Shown one piece after another: positions 1-12,807 of a stretch of 64,000 nt of DNA. How positions within the stretch are numbered: position 1 is the stretch's first letter; each line of letters begins with the position of its first letter. The notes under the pieces were generated by a model. The model saw nothing but the letters and a program-made list of their open reading frames with translations. It was not told the DNA's origin and searched no databases. Both the position numbers and the translations under genes were made by a program. This DNA comes from Hysterangium stoloniferum. Taxonomy: Eukaryota; Basidiomycota; Agaricomycetes; Hysterangiales; Hysterangiaceae. The stretch is taken from assembly GCA_015178975.1 (NCBI GenBank), contig WHVD01000005.1:744001-808000 (forward strand), given 5' to 3'.

Positions 1-3000
1 TTTGTTATTTCAATTTGATCCATTAACTCTACGTAGACTATTGAATTCGATAGGCGGCTTTCTCAGACATTCCCCCGTATTGATCTTGACAGTACTTACC
101 AAGAGAGCATCATTGATCTAGTTACTAAGTATCAGCCAGACAACGGTAAGCCTCGGACGGACTCGCTGTTCGATTTTATACTCACCCCATTTAGTTGGTA
201 ATGCGTCCATTGATGAAACCGAGGAGAAGGCTCTACCGCGTCTCGGCATTACATATGGTGTCCTTCGACGACTTGGATTCAGTGAGGATCGGGTAATGGA
301 ATGTTTACAGGCGATTCCGGGCATAGACCTAGATGAGGCGTTTGAATGGGTATGTTCAGGAGTTTACTTCTATGAGCTGTTGATTTAAAATACATTGTCC
401 AGCTGTATTTGCATTGTTCAGAAGACGAACTGTATGACAAGCGTAAGTACATCATCTATTCCACACCCGTTTATTTTTTTCTATTGTGTCATTTTTGTAG
501 CACTGGAACCGCGCACGCCTCGACTACCACGTTCAGCTGCTCCCCCCCAGTCCACCTTCTCCTTACCGTCGCCCTCAATCCCTGACAAAAGTTATCCCGA
601 GCTTCTTTCCTCCTCGTTAAAGAACGGTTTTTCCGACTCTAGTGACCGTGACGCACATAAAATGCGCGCCCTTGTGTCAAACGAGTTTGATGCTTCCTCC
701 CTAAGTCCAAGTGCAAGTAGCGATGACGAAGTTGACGATCCTAATATCCAATATGCTAAAGTCAAGGCCAGACTCGCTGAGCTGGATATTGTTGAACGAC
801 AGAAACATGACAATGGGAGCAATTCTCTGAGAGCGAAACTGGAAGCTCGACTGAAATCTCTCAAAGCCAACTATTTTTTCCGGTCACGAGAAGCAGAAGC
901 ACTTTACAGCATGGAAAAGACTCGACTAAATCAGAAACTCTTAGAACAAAGATTATCTGCTAAAATTGAAGACAGTGTCATGCTCGACCAATTACCTGCC
1001 GAAGAAAAGTTCAGCAAGAACTCTCACAGTCGCCCTCATTCACAATCCCAGGAGAAAGTGAATGGTACCCCAACTGTAGACATCTTTGACGACGGCTACG
1101 ACAGTTCGGTCGACGATAATGGTGGCGTCTTTGGTTTTCTTCTCGACACGATGCCAATTTCCGAGGTAACAGACGGAGTCGATATTCAGATTAGGAATAT
1201 GGCACTCCCAAAACACTGGGCTGGGAGGACACCGAAGAGATTACTATTAGAAACTGTGCAGAAGGTTGATAGACATGCGGTCATCTCATATCGCACGCTA
1301 CCGGACGTTCAGACAAGCCGGTCAAAACGCGCTGCGGTTACTGTTCGCTGGGATGGTCCTAATGTCGGTGAATGGTGCATGGATGAAGTTGGTTGCTGGG
1401 ACGAGGTACAAGCCGAACAGTATGTTAGTACCGTTGCACTACATGATATCACCTTTGGGCATTCCGAAGGGTTTGCTGGCGGATCAAGTGGTGTTTCTGG
1501 TGGCAGCGGACAAACATACTTTAGACTATTACCACCAGTCTTTAGAGATCTCTGGGATGAGCTGGAATGCAAACGAAAGGAGTCAGAGGACCGGGCGAAC
1601 CGGAACACTTGGGCTAGCCTCCGGCGGATAATAGGACCTAAGCTTGGTTATGATAGGAAGGTAATGTGTTCTTTTTTCGTGTAGTAATACATGCATTCAT
1701 CATATTACTATAGGATCTGGCGAAGCTCAATAAAACAACGCTCAGTCAACTGCAAGATACGGCGCCTCGGCTTTCCGCTTCCGATTGTCAGGCTACTGGA
1801 GACGACATCAAATCCCGTTTTTTGGCGCGACAGGCGAGCATCGGATACCAACTGATGCTTGTATGTATTTTCAGTATTTTATGTGAAGCACACTCTTACC
1901 CCTTTCCAGCCCCAAAGGAACAACCTACCAATCGCACACTATCGCGATGAGATTATCTCCACTCTGGAATCGTCTCAAGTCATGGTTCTGAGTGGTGAAA
2001 CAGGATGGTAAGCTTTATTCTGAGTATTTATTCTTGTCCCATTTTGACGACCCATGAAACAGTGGAAAATCTACCCAGCTTCCTGCCTACATCCTTGAAG
2101 ATCATCTATCCAGGGGAAAACATTGCAAGATATATTGCACCGAACCTCGTCGGATTTCGGCAATATCTCTTGCACACCGCGTGGCGCTGGAACTTGGAGA
2201 CCCGCCGGGCAGCGTTGGTACATCAGCATCGTTAGTCGGTTATACCATTCGATTGGAGAGTAATACAACCCGCAACACCCGACTGGCGTTCGTAACAAAC
2301 GGTATAGCATTGCGAATGCTTGAAGGTGGAAGTGGCAGCGATGGGCAAGGCACGGCGTTTGATGAAATTACTGTTAGTTGGCATATTACCACACGAATTC
2401 GATGACTTACGGTTTGATAGCATATCATTATCGATGAGGTAACCTGATCAACCAAACATTGGAAATAACTAAACAGCTTCTAGGTTCATGAACGCAACCT
2501 CGACTCAGATTTCCTTTTAATCGTTTTAAAGAGCCTCATGGAGCAAAGAAGGGATTTGAAGTGAGTTGTTTGGTTGGTGTCAAATTATAAACTAACCATT
2601 TTGCAGGATCGTTCTTATGTCGGCCACAATGGATGCTCAAAAGGTTTCGAACTTCTTTGGAGGTTGCCCAATCCTACATGTCCCTGGACGGACCTTCCCT
2701 GTCGACGTTAGATTCCTAGAAGATGCTATTGAGTACACTGGCTGGTCTATTAAAGAAGGCTCCCTCTATGCCAAGAGATGTAAGTTATTTTCTGGCAGTT
2801 GGGAACAGCACTAATCGTAAATATTAAGTGGGTGATAAATATTATCAGAGTGCGAAGTTGAAGGATTGGAGCGAAGATGCTATAGAGGCGGATGAAGAGG
2901 ATGAAGCAGCAGCAAGCCCACACGAGATGAAACTGGAAAAACGCTACTCTCCCGCTACTAAAAGCACCGTTGACATATTGGATGAACGCTTGATCCCCTA

Positions 3001-5124
3001 TGATCTCATTGTCCGACTGTTGGAACGTTTATGTTTTGAAGACATGTCATCTATCCACTTTTCAGCAGCCATTTTGGTCTTTATGCCTGGCCTGGCGGAG
3101 ATTCGTCGTTTGCATGACATGCTTTCAGATCACCCACTCTTTGGTATTGAAGCTGGTTTTCGTATTCTTCCATTACATTCTACCATCTCTAGCGATAATC
3201 AAGCCGCTGTTTTTGATGTGCTACCACCTGGGGTACGTAAGATTGTAATTTGTGAGTCGTTCTCCTTTCCCATACTTCGTTTCATTTAAACATATCTTAG
3301 CGACAAACATTGCCGAAACTGGTGTCACAATACCAGATATAACATGTGTAATAGACTCAGGTAAACATAGAGAAATGAGGTCAGTGTAGGCCTCTTCCCA
3401 CTTTGAGCTCACTCACCTATCTGCACTATCTAGATTTGACGAAAAACGGCAGATTAGTCGGCTTATCGAAACATTCATCGCAAAAAGCAATGCCGCTCAA
3501 CGACGTGGACGTGCAGGACGTGTTCAGCCAGGCATCTGCTTCCATCTATTTACTAAAGCGCGACATGATCATCAAGTCTGTTACTAAGTTTTCTTCGAAC
3601 TTTCCAAGACTGAGATCTCTTTAGATGGCGGATAATCCTCTCCCTGAAATGCTACGATTAAGTTTATCTGATTTAGCACTAAGAATCAAGATTCTCAAGG
3701 TTAAGATCGGGAATTCTATCGAGGATGTCTTGTCGCAAGCACTAGATCCACCGCTGGAAATCAATGTTCAGCGAGCCGTGCAGGCTCTAGTTGAGGTATG
3801 AGCACGCTATCACCTCGCATTTTTTTGATTGTTTATAGTATTGTAAGGTGAAGGCACTTACACCGACTCAAGACATCACCCCCATGGGCAGGCTATTGAG
3901 CAAGCTGCCAACGGATGTCCATATTGGAAAGTTTCTTCTCATCGCTGCTGTATTCGGATGTTTGGACCCCGCACTGACCATTGCCGCTGCTCTCAATTCC
4001 AAATCTCCTTTTGTAACGCCATTCGGCCTTGAGCATGACGCAGATAAAGCCCGGAGATCATTTCAATCTGGTACGTTACCATTATACTGCACCATCGAAT
4101 CATTGGCAATGACAATATACAAGATAATTCGGATTTCTTGACTATTCACAATGCCTTCTCGTCTTGGCGTCGTGCATCCGCCAATCCCACTTTTGTGAGA
4201 AAATTCTGCAAGCAAAATTTCCTTAGCCACCAGGTATGTCTTGTGGTTCATATCTTCTTTGATTGGTGGTTAAAATACTTGTCTCCAGAATCTTCAGCAA
4301 ATTGAAGAACTGCGGCAACAATTCCTTGGGTATGTCGTCGTGACATATTCCTGAACCTCAATGTTGATCCTAAACTCAGCTATCTTATTGATTCGGGCTT
4401 CATTCAAGTTCCCAAGGCATTTGTTACTGACCTCTCAAGAGCGCGATATGGTAGGAACAAGGTTCGCTTCGTCAACGTTCCAGCAGAGTTTGACCGTAAT
4501 TCGCACGACCATGCGCTGCTCAATGGGGCTCTTCTTGCGGGGCTCTACCCCAAAGTCCTCACAATCGACCCTTTGAATGGACAGATACGCACAGTCACAA
4601 ACAACCAGCCCGTATCATTCCATCCATCTTCTGTGAATATCGGGAAGAAGTCATCGGATTTTGGCGTAAATTATCTATGTTATTTTACAATCATGTAAGA
4701 TTTTTTTCGTTGGCCTTATCCGTGGGGACTAATTTGTTATTTCAGGCAATCCAAGAAGCTGTATGCGTGGGAGACAGGGCCAGTAGATAATATGGCCCTC
4801 GTACTGCTTTGTGGGGACTGTGAATCGAAGGTAAACAATGCCAAACTTCTACAATAACCCTTTTATTTATGACGTCTTTAGCTGGCATCTACAGCCATAA
4901 TGCTTGATAGAAAAATTAGATTCCGGCTGAGTGCCAAGGCATGCGTTGCGTTAAAGCATCTCAGGGAACAATTCACAACGATTCTGGGGCTGAGAATGCG
5001 GAGGATACCTCTCAGTGAAGCGCAAGAGAGTTGGTACTCGTTGGCTTTGACTGTCCTAGGTAAACCGCCCTTTGAAGTGTCTGTTACTTCATCTGGTCCA
5101 TCTTTAGTGGTACATACGGCTTAA
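1..5124 (+). CDS. DEAH/RHA-type RNA helicase of the DHX29/DHX57 (yeast YLR419W) group, 5' partial
   Basis: This is an ATP-dependent RNA helicase whose 5' end lies outside the window. A UBA-like segment (about 210-350, [15 protein letters not shown]) comes first, then a charged, coiled stretch (500-1680). The helicase core follows: the Walker A motif GETGCGKST is split by an intron near 2010, motif Ia is TEPRRIS (about 2135-2160), motif II is DEVH (split by an intron near 2435), motif III is SAT (about 2620), motif V is [13 protein letters not shown] (about 3300-3340) and motif VI is QRRGRAGR (about 3495-3520). HA2 and OB-fold parts follow to the stop at 5122-5124. DEVH together with an N-terminal UBA is typical of the YLR419W/DHX57 branch, whose DHX29 relatives act on the ribosome during initiation. 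The exact role here is inferred. Many 45-60 nt introns interrupt the gene. Confidence 0.9.
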
Positions 5125-5277
5125 TTCGATTGCTGATACATTCTGTAAATGGTTCACACTGAACTTCAGATAGATTCATTAGATATGCATATGAAAGCAT
5201 ATGGGAGGTAATATTCGTTAACATCATGGAGGCTACATAACATGCGCCCATAGAGGAACGATTTTTTGGTTATACGC

Positions 5278-5859
5278 TTACTCATCCTCCTCATCACCGC
5301 TCATACTACATTTTTAAAAAAAATGAGGGACGTTAGATAAAGAAAAGGGAGAAGACATACGCCATTTTGTAGAACTTGAGCTCATAGTTATCCTTCGACG
5401 AGGCAACAACACTGTACTAAAATGAGTCAGACACTACAAGGGAAACCTAAAAACTAACCGGATCCAGTCACGAAGAGAGTTCTTCTTCAAGAACTTCTTG
5501 GTCAAGTACTTGAGGTAGCGCTTGGAGAAGGGAATGTTAGTAGTGACAGCGATCTTGTTGCCCCCTGAACACGTTGTGAGGATGTGCGAAAGAAGACCAT
5601 ATTGAAACGGACCTTCACGGTTGATCTTGACATTGTCACCTAAAGCTCCAGCCTTTCCTTCGACCTTAATGCGGTCGTGGAGGAACTTCTCGAAAGCAGC
5701 GCCGTCGAATACACCGTCATCTGCGGGTTTCGAATAGTCGATGGTGAAGCGGTGCTTCGTGGCGGTCTTTGAGGTTGAGATGGGTTTTGACGGCTGTGAG
5801 AAAAAAGTGTGTGTCTCAGCCTACTGAGAAGAGAACTCAGCAAAGCATCGACGCACCAT
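5278..5859 (-). CDS. RPL22: 60S ribosomal protein eL22
   Basis: This is the large-subunit ribosomal protein eL22. Conserved stretches read [51 protein letters not shown] and an acidic end GDEEDE. The family is about 120-130 residues, and the spliced length fits. The start codon at 5857-5859 is followed directly by an intron, a common ribosomal-protein layout. The remaining coding sequence is cut by several short introns; the last junction joins KM to AMSGDEEDE near 5307. The gene is divergent from CBF5, 172 nt away. Confidence 0.93.
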
Positions 5860-6031
5860 GGCTGGTTGAGGATTGAGGAGGATTGCGGTTGCTGACGGGG
5901 GATGGTAAGCTGAAAATTTTGAGTTTGGAATCTTTGAACTGCCGATTATAGTTCCCACAGCCGTCGATTTATTCTCACGGTCACGGTTTCCCAAAAAAAC
6001 TCAAATTTTATATATAAAAAAAAAGTTGCCA
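5860..6031. promoter_or_regulatory. Divergent promoter shared by RPL22 and CBF5
   Basis: Only 172 nt separate the two start codons, so both promoters must overlap. An AT-rich TATATATAAAA-like stretch lies immediately upstream of the CBF5 start (about 6009-6020). Pairing a ribosomal protein gene with an rRNA-modification gene is compatible with ribosome-biogenesis co-regulation, but no known factor site was recognised. Confidence 0.5.
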
Positions 6032-7849
6032 ATGGGCTCGCTGTCGAACGCAGAAGTGGCCTCTGCACAAATCTCTGGCGAATATTCAATCAAGTCCCAG
6101 GAGCATGTACCAAAGCTAGACACTTCCCAATGGCCCCTTCTTCTCAAAAACTATGATAATCTCCTTGTTCGTTCAGCTCACTTCACCCCCATTCCTTCAG
6201 GCTGTTCTCCACTTAAGCGTGATATCCAATCCTATGTCAAAGCTGGTGTCATCAATCTCGACAAGCCCAGTAATCCTAGTAGTCACGAAGTCGTAGCGTG
6301 GCTCAGGCGTATTCTCCGCGTCGAAAAGACGGGACACAGCGGCACTCTTGATCCAAAGGTCACAGGCTGTCTCATCGTCTGTATTGATAGGGCTACCAGA
6401 CTTGTCAAGAGTCAGCAGGGTGCTGGTGAGTCGCCCCATCACCAAGCATACGTGTATATTCACTTTTTCTTACAGGCAAAGAGTATGTCTGTGTTCTCCG
6501 ACTACATTCTGCACTTCCCCAACCCTCCGCCTTACCGCGTGCCCTCTCCACCCTCACCGGTGCCCTATTTCAACGTCCCCCCTTAATATCCGCCGTCAAG
6601 CGGCAGCTCCGTATCCGTACCATTTACTCCTCGACACTGCTGGAATTTGACCAGCAGCGCAACTTGGCCGTCTTTCATGTAAGTTGCGAAGCAGGGACAT
6701 ATATCCGAACTCTATGTGTGCATCTGGGTCTTGTCCTCGGCGTTGGTGGACATATGCAGGAACTGCGTCGTGTACGCTCTGGTGCCATGGACGAGAACGA
6801 CGGTATGGTCACAATGCACGATGTTCTTGATGCCCAGTGGCTTTATGATAACACTCGAGACGGTACCTAGCTCTTGCCTGGATTGCGTTAATCATGTCAG
6901 TATTGACACGTTCCCTTAGAGTCGTATCTTCGTCGCGTCATTAGGCCACTTGAATCCCTGTTAACACCTTATAAACGTATTGTCGTGAAAGATTCCGCTG
7001 TTAATGCAGTGTGTTATGGCGCCAAGCTAATGATTCCTGGCTTGTTGCGCTTCGAGAAGGACATTGGATTGGGAGAGGAAGTTGTCTTAATGACAACCAA
7101 AGGTATATTCTATACTTTCTTCACTTGTAAAAAATAAATTCATTAACCTTTTTTTTTTGCAGGTGAGGCCATCGCCCTCGGTATTGCCCAAATGTCAACT
7201 GTAGAGTTGTCTACCTGCGACCATGGTGTAGTTGCCAAGGTGAAACGGTGTATTATGGAGAGAGATACATATCCTCGCCGATGGGGACTTGGTCCAAAAG
7301 CCATGGAAAAGAAAAAGATGGTGGTAAGCACAGACTGACCCTCCCCCTTCCTATGTAATAACTCTTTGTGTAGAAAACCGGCAAGTTGGGCAAACACGGT
7401 GAAAAACTTGAAGGAATCACTCCTAAAAGCTGGGCTGATGATTACGTCGATTATCAACGAGGCGAGGTATTATGATTCCATAGATTCATCGATTTAAATC
7501 TACCTATTAACTGCTTTGTTTTTAGGTTGCCCAACGTATTGCCTCCACGTCTGCTGCCGTCGAGGTCACCGTCACGCCTAGTGAAGAGTCTCCCAATAAG
7601 GCGGAGAAGAAACGCAAGCGTAAAGCAAATGACGAGAGCGAGGCGGTCAAACAAGCTTCCAGTGAACCTGAACAGGAACGCAAAAAGCGTAGAAAATCAG
7701 GCGTTGAATTAGACGAGGGTGGCGAAGCTGGTGATGAAAATGGTGTGCAAGAGACACCTGAAGAGCGGGCAGAGCGCAAACGGAAGAAGAAGGAAGAAAA
7801 AGCCGCCAGAAAGGCTTCAAAAGCTGGTTCTAAAGATACAGCAGGATAA
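6032..7849 (+). CDS. CBF5: H/ACA snoRNP pseudouridine synthase, dyskerin orthologue Cbf5
   Basis: This is the catalytic subunit of nucleolar H/ACA snoRNPs, which isomerises uridine in rRNA and snRNA. The N-terminal dyskerin-like region reads [20 protein letters not shown]. The TruB catalytic motif [14 protein letters not shown] contains the nucleophilic Asp. Next come [15 protein letters not shown], then a PUA domain ([21 protein letters not shown]) and a basic KKE/KKRK-rich tail that should act as a nuclear signal. Visible introns include 6426-6475, 6863-6919 and 7103-7162, with others near 7324-7374 and 7468-7525. ATG 6032 is chosen because it precedes the conserved N-terminus and has no earlier in-frame ATG. 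Confidence 0.95.
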
Positions 7850-8274
7850 CCATGTTTGTTAGACCTAACAAGGGGAGCCGATCAGGGGAGTCGATCGGAG
7901 GCGCTTGAGACCCTAGTGTATTCTAAGAGCGAAGTTATTTACATCATTCTGATTGAGTAATACGCATGAGGCGTGTTATTTCCATGAAAAGCGTGGAGTT
8001 TGGTATGCAATAATGTGGTTACCATGCCACTTGATGGGCAACAGCTCAAGTCACTTGTTACTACGGTGTAAGGTGTACCGATATTTCTCTTTAGAAGTGG
8101 TGGGTGTGTAAATCAATAGGGTATGAAATTGCGTCAACCAGTGTCGCACTGGATCAAATTAACAGTGATATATACGACAGGGGCAACCAAAGGCCCGCTG
8201 ATGTGACGAGACACGCAAGCGTGTGGTCGCCATACGAACAAAATTCAGCGAGTAGCAACAATTCTCATGCATCT
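7850..8274. other. Convergent intergenic region
   Basis: These 425 nt lie between the stop codons of CBF5 (+) and the cupredoxin gene (-) and should hold both 3' UTRs. No convincing coding, RNA or repeat feature was seen. Confidence 0.5.
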
Positions 8275-9924
8275 CTAGAATAGCGTCATCAAGCCCCCAA
8301 TAATGGCCACTAACCCGAACGTAGTTCCAACAGCCGTCGAGCGACGGACACCACTACTCGCGGGATTAGTGGCAGCAGCAGGCACTGAGGTCGTGGTATT
8401 TGAAGCGGTGCCATTAGATCCAGCAGCAGCCGCGTTCGTCGCTTTGGCAAGTGAAGAGAATGCATTGAATGAATGATCCGACGTCTCCACTGAGTTAATA
8501 GCGAATACCATCCCGTTGGCGCAATGAGAACTAGGTGTCTTCTCTATTAAATGAAGCAATATTAGAGCGGAATAGAAGTGTGGCAACGGGGCGCCTTACG
8601 TCTGCAGTATGCCCACACTGGAGAAGTCTATCCCAGTTATTTGTAAGTTTACAATAGCAATCTTCGTTCAAAAGTGAACACGTACATCAACAACGGTGTA
8701 GTTGAAAGTAGGGAATTGAGTACTGTCGGGGGCAACGAATTGGCTATGTGCTTGTTAGAGATCTGCAGCCTTCAAAACAGTATGGGACTCACAAGCCTGA
8801 ATCAAACCCTACTTGGGAGGTAGTGGCGTTGTTCAGCTGCACACATGGGTTACTAAACGTCGATTGTGTCACAGTATGATTCTTTGTCATGAACGTGAAA
8901 ACAATGGTGTCACGGGGTTGACTATGATAACCTCAAAAACAATGTAGGGACGCGCTATAAAGAACGAAGACATACGCTGAAACCCGTGAGGGATTGAATG
9001 TGAGCGTTCCATTGTTTCCAACCGCTACGTTGATAACATTGCCAGTCAAGCTCGCAGGTGTTGGCGCCGCTGATCCTGGATATGAGCCATAGGTCGTTGT
9101 CCAGGTTGAACCCTCCAGAGTGATTGCTTGTGTCACTGTGGAGATTACTGGGTCAGGAGGAATCGTACCAGAACCCGCAGCCGCAGGATCGGTGGGTGTA
9201 GGAGACGGCGATGCAGCTGGCGAGGAAGCCCCTTCAGCTGAACCTTGAGCTATAGCCGCGGCTTTGAACGCATCAAAAGAATTCGCGGATCCTGCAGCTC
9301 CGCAGTTGACAGCGAAAACCATTCCAAGTCCACAGTGAGACTTGGGGTTCTTCTCTGTGTAAATTGATGTATCAAACCGTATAGTCCGAGAATTGAGCAC
9401 TTACGGGCACAGTGGATCCAAATGGGCTTCTCATCCATGACAGTGATGTTGTACTGAGGCAAATCAGTGGTTTGACCTGGCGCAACCGGCATGCTACAAG
9501 CCATGAGGGAAAAAATTTGAGGGAGAACTCAATGGTACATACTAGCCTGAGTCGAATCCTTCAGGACCACAGGGGTCGGCAAAAGAGCTCTGCGTCACAG
9601 TGTGGTTTTTCTAGAGGGAATGAGCATGTGCACACTTCTGCTCGAGATTAGAATTGCATACCTGATGAAAAGTGAACCTAACAACATCTCCTGCAAAAAT
9701 GTGAGTGACAAAAATTACTGGTCTCTCGGTGATACGAACCAACGCTGGCAAACTGTAGAGCAAACGTTAGATGAGCAAACGCTGATCAAGCAGGAAAAAA
9801 TACCCACGATGGCTTCGGGGGAATACACGGTGCTGCCATTGATATCACCGACCTGGACATCGTGAACAGTTTGGGCAGAGACGATAAGAGGGACTGCAAT
9901 AGCAAGAAGTGCAAGAGAGAACAT
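8275..9924 (-). CDS. Secreted two-domain cupredoxin-like protein, probably GPI-anchored
   Basis: A signal peptide (MFSLALLAIAVPLIVSAQ) leads into two plastocyanin-like domains. Domain 1 has KNHTVTQSSF, an IWIHC segment and SHCGLGMVFAVN; domain 2 has KNHTVTQSTF, a VWAYC segment and SHCANGMVFAIN. Each therefore keeps the His/Cys/His/Met set expected for a type-1 copper site. Ser/Thr/Ala/Pro-rich linkers follow each domain, and the C-terminus is a hydrophobic helix without a charged tail, as for a GPI signal. The coding sequence is split into about ten exons; for example, EAI joins FASVG and DVVRFTFHQ near 9660-9830. Fungal proteins of this type are often called extracellular serine-rich proteins, and their biological role is not established. 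Copper binding is inferred from the ligands. Confidence 0.85.
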
Positions 9925-10150
9925 GGCTGGCACGTTATAAAGGAAAGTAAGTATTGCAGACGTATACCAGGTCCGAACAAGGGTGAGCCGTCTAGGCTAT
10001 TACGTGTGATGGAGTAAGGGAAGAAAGAGACAAGCTAGACTTAAGCGAAAAGTCATCCTTTTATACTTGAGCTCTTTCTGCCTCGCTGATCGGATCTGCC
10101 ACCATCACGTGCAACCTATAAATAGCATTGGTTCAATTGTCTTCTCAAGC
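9925..10150. promoter_or_regulatory. Divergent promoter of cupredoxin and MATH/BTB genes
   Basis: A clear TATAAAAG box for the minus-strand cupredoxin gene is at 10058-10065, about 134 nt before its ATG. A TATAAATA box lies at 10117-10124, 27 nt before the plus-strand ATG. A CACGTG palindrome sits at 10106-10111. The consensus TATA boxes suggest strong or regulated expression. Confidence 0.55.
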
Positions 10151-12685
10151 ATGGACCCCGACGAGTATGCAGAGACAACGACAACCACGTACGAATTCTG
10201 CCGTTTACTTCGCATGTACCGACTCACTTCTTCCTTAGGCTTGAATGGGTAGTGCGCGATCTCAAGCACCTCTTCGAAGGTAGCAAGGGTGAAGCCAAGT
10301 CCAAGGTCATAAAAAGTGTTAAGTTTGGTGGGGGCAAATGGCAATGTCTCTTTTATCCCAATTCTGGAACGGACGGCGGCAACTACATTTCCTTGTACCT
10401 TTCTTGCGAGGTGCAGCCTTTCTTCTGCTCCTGTTGTAAACCTCCCTCACAGCCTGACAGCCAACACTCGAGGAGAAAGAGAACGCTGTAAACGGAAAGT
10501 ATGGCCGCACATTTGGATAGTTGAATTGTTTTACTTAACACTGCATTGACATGGCGTAGATGGTTGCGCGAGGGTCTCTTCAAGTTCAGTTTCGAATTGC
10601 GCAGGTATCTATCAGATTCCCCAATGCTATTGATTGGTGTCACATTCTGTCCTAGCATTACCAAAGGAGTTTTATTCAACACTAAGGAAGCTTGTGACCA
10701 TTCTTTTTCTTACAAGGTTTCTTTCCCTTCTGCTTTTGTCACCTGGTGGCTCATTGTATGTTAGACAGCAAATTGGGGATGGTATGTCGACCTTCAATGT
10801 TTCCAACCCGGCCTTTTATGTCATTCCTTATAGGTCTCAGTTTGCTCGTCGTGATGCCGTATACTTCCACCCCAATACGGTGAGAAGTCAGGACGCCTTT
10901 CTTATTATATGCACCATTACTGCGTCGCCAACACCTCCCGCCCCAATTTGGTCCGAACCCATGAAGAGTGTCCCGAAAGATTTGCTAGATGCTGTTGGCA
11001 ATCTCCTCGATGACCCCGTTTACTCCGACGTGGAGTTTGTTCTTCCCAGTCGAAATCCTAGCTTATCCAAACCAAAGATTAAGACAATATGGGCCGCCCG
11101 CAGGCTTTTAAAACGCGCAAATTATTTTCAGAATAGTATGGTTGTTCACTATGCATATGAGATAGCCCTTAATCATGCGATGACCTCAGTGTTTGAATCC
11201 GGATTTGCTGAAGCTACAGACCAGAGCAACAGACTCATGCTTCCAGTAAATGATAGCGCAGATGCAGGATCCAGAACACGCACACCATGTGACGACGTTA
11301 GCGATGACTTATTTCCACATGTATCCTTTCTGAAGTATTTGACTCCTAAGGTTCAGACAAATCCTCGTCACTTTGAGGACTCCGACGATGAGGATGAAAA
11401 TGAAATATTAGGAGATGAGCCCGCTGATCACGACACTGATATCGACTTTTGCGATTCCACCACAGATGCACACATGGCAGCTCAGCAGGAATCCCAGAAC
11501 CTTGAAAACAGGAATACCGAAGATGAGGAAATGACAAATGCCGACGGTGATCATGACAACCGCTCGGTAGCTACCTTGGGCAGCAAAAATGCTAACACCA
11601 AGACGCCGCATCCGCCTAGTGCTCATAGTCCTACTTCGACGAGCGGGCATTTGCCCACAGCGAGCAAGCTAGATAGTGAGATCCCTGGCCCTAGGAAAAC
11701 CCGTGTTGTCGTTAGAGATGTCGCCTATACCACCTACCGTGCCGTTCTTTACTATGTGAGATATCCGTCTTACCAGGCTGGATGCATGTTTTACTCAAGT
11801 TTACACTAGCTTTATACTGACACAATAGTCTTCGCCCCGTTATCATCATCCTTCCATCCGCCATCCGCTACTTCCACACAGTATTCACCGTTCCCTTCTA
11901 GTTCTCAGGCTTCACTGATGTTGCCTCCTGCGATCACAGGCGACCAGTCGCTTGGATACTATGGAAACACTGGAAAAGAGCCAATATCCTCCTATCCAAA
12001 CAAGGCATTACAGGACAAGAAGGACGAGTTACAACTTCAAGGGCCAAAGACAAGAAGGGAGTGGCTAAAGGAATGGGCAAGAAACAACCCAGGAAAAGTA
12101 ATGCCTTGTTCTGCGAAGGCAGTTTATAGGCTGGCGGACAGTAAGACTTTTTTACAGATGACAAAAATGTATACTCATTTTAAGTCGTCAGAACTTGATC
12201 TCAGGGAGTTGAAAAACCGAGCGTTCCAGGTGAGTGCCTGCAATGTGCCCCCAGCAACTGATATTGATATTGTTGTATTAGCACATCGTAAAATCACTAA
12301 CAGTTACAAACGTGGCATATGAGGTGTTCTCATCATTCTCGGCTACATTTGAAGATGTTCGAAAGGTCTGTCTCTACTCCTGCCCGTAAGTATAAAAGAA
12401 ATATCTGACGTTATCCAGGTGCAAGTTGAATATTTTTTAGCCCATTGGTCCGACATAAGAGGCTCAGATGCTATGCGTAATGTCTGGCAACAAATCAGAC
12501 TAGGAAGACACCCCGGTTTTGAAGAAGGTAACTTTCATAACTGCTAAAAAGTTCGACTCCTTCATGTGACTTTCGCCTCTACAGTGTGGCCAGTGATTGC
12601 AGTTAACTTAGAATTTCGCCCTCGTAGTCTGGAAGGCGCTGGTGACGATAGCCGAGAGGGAGGTGTTGGTAGTGGGGAGACTTGA
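10151..12685 (+). CDS. MATH and BTB/POZ domain protein with a long acidic insert
   Basis: The N-terminal half resembles a MATH/TRAF domain: EWVVRDLKHLFEG, FGGGKWQCLFYPNSG, GGNYISLYLSCE and later TKEACDHSFSYK joined to TANWGW. A BTB domain starts at DDPVYSDVEFVLPS (about 11010). It is interrupted by a roughly 130-residue acidic, Ser/Thr-rich stretch (about 11270-11690) before the last BTB helices (YRAVLYYLYTDTIVFAPLSSSF). A back segment (AVYRLADKLDLRELKNRAF, after splicing an intron near 12141-12190) and a C-terminal region with AHWSDIRGSDAMRNVW complete it. Animal MATH-BTB proteins such as SPOP are cullin-3 adaptors, and a ubiquitin-ligase role here is inference. Exon 1 is short, and its junction to EWVVRDL (intron about 10189-10238) is the least certain. 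Confidence 0.75.
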
Positions 12686-12807
12686 AAGTTAAGAATCATT
12701 GCAGTATATTCACTATTCTATTATATATGTACTGCTTTCCCTGAAAGTTGTAATCCCTCGCATAAACAATGCAACATTTCTTCTCAAACAGTGATGGCTG
12801 ATATCTA

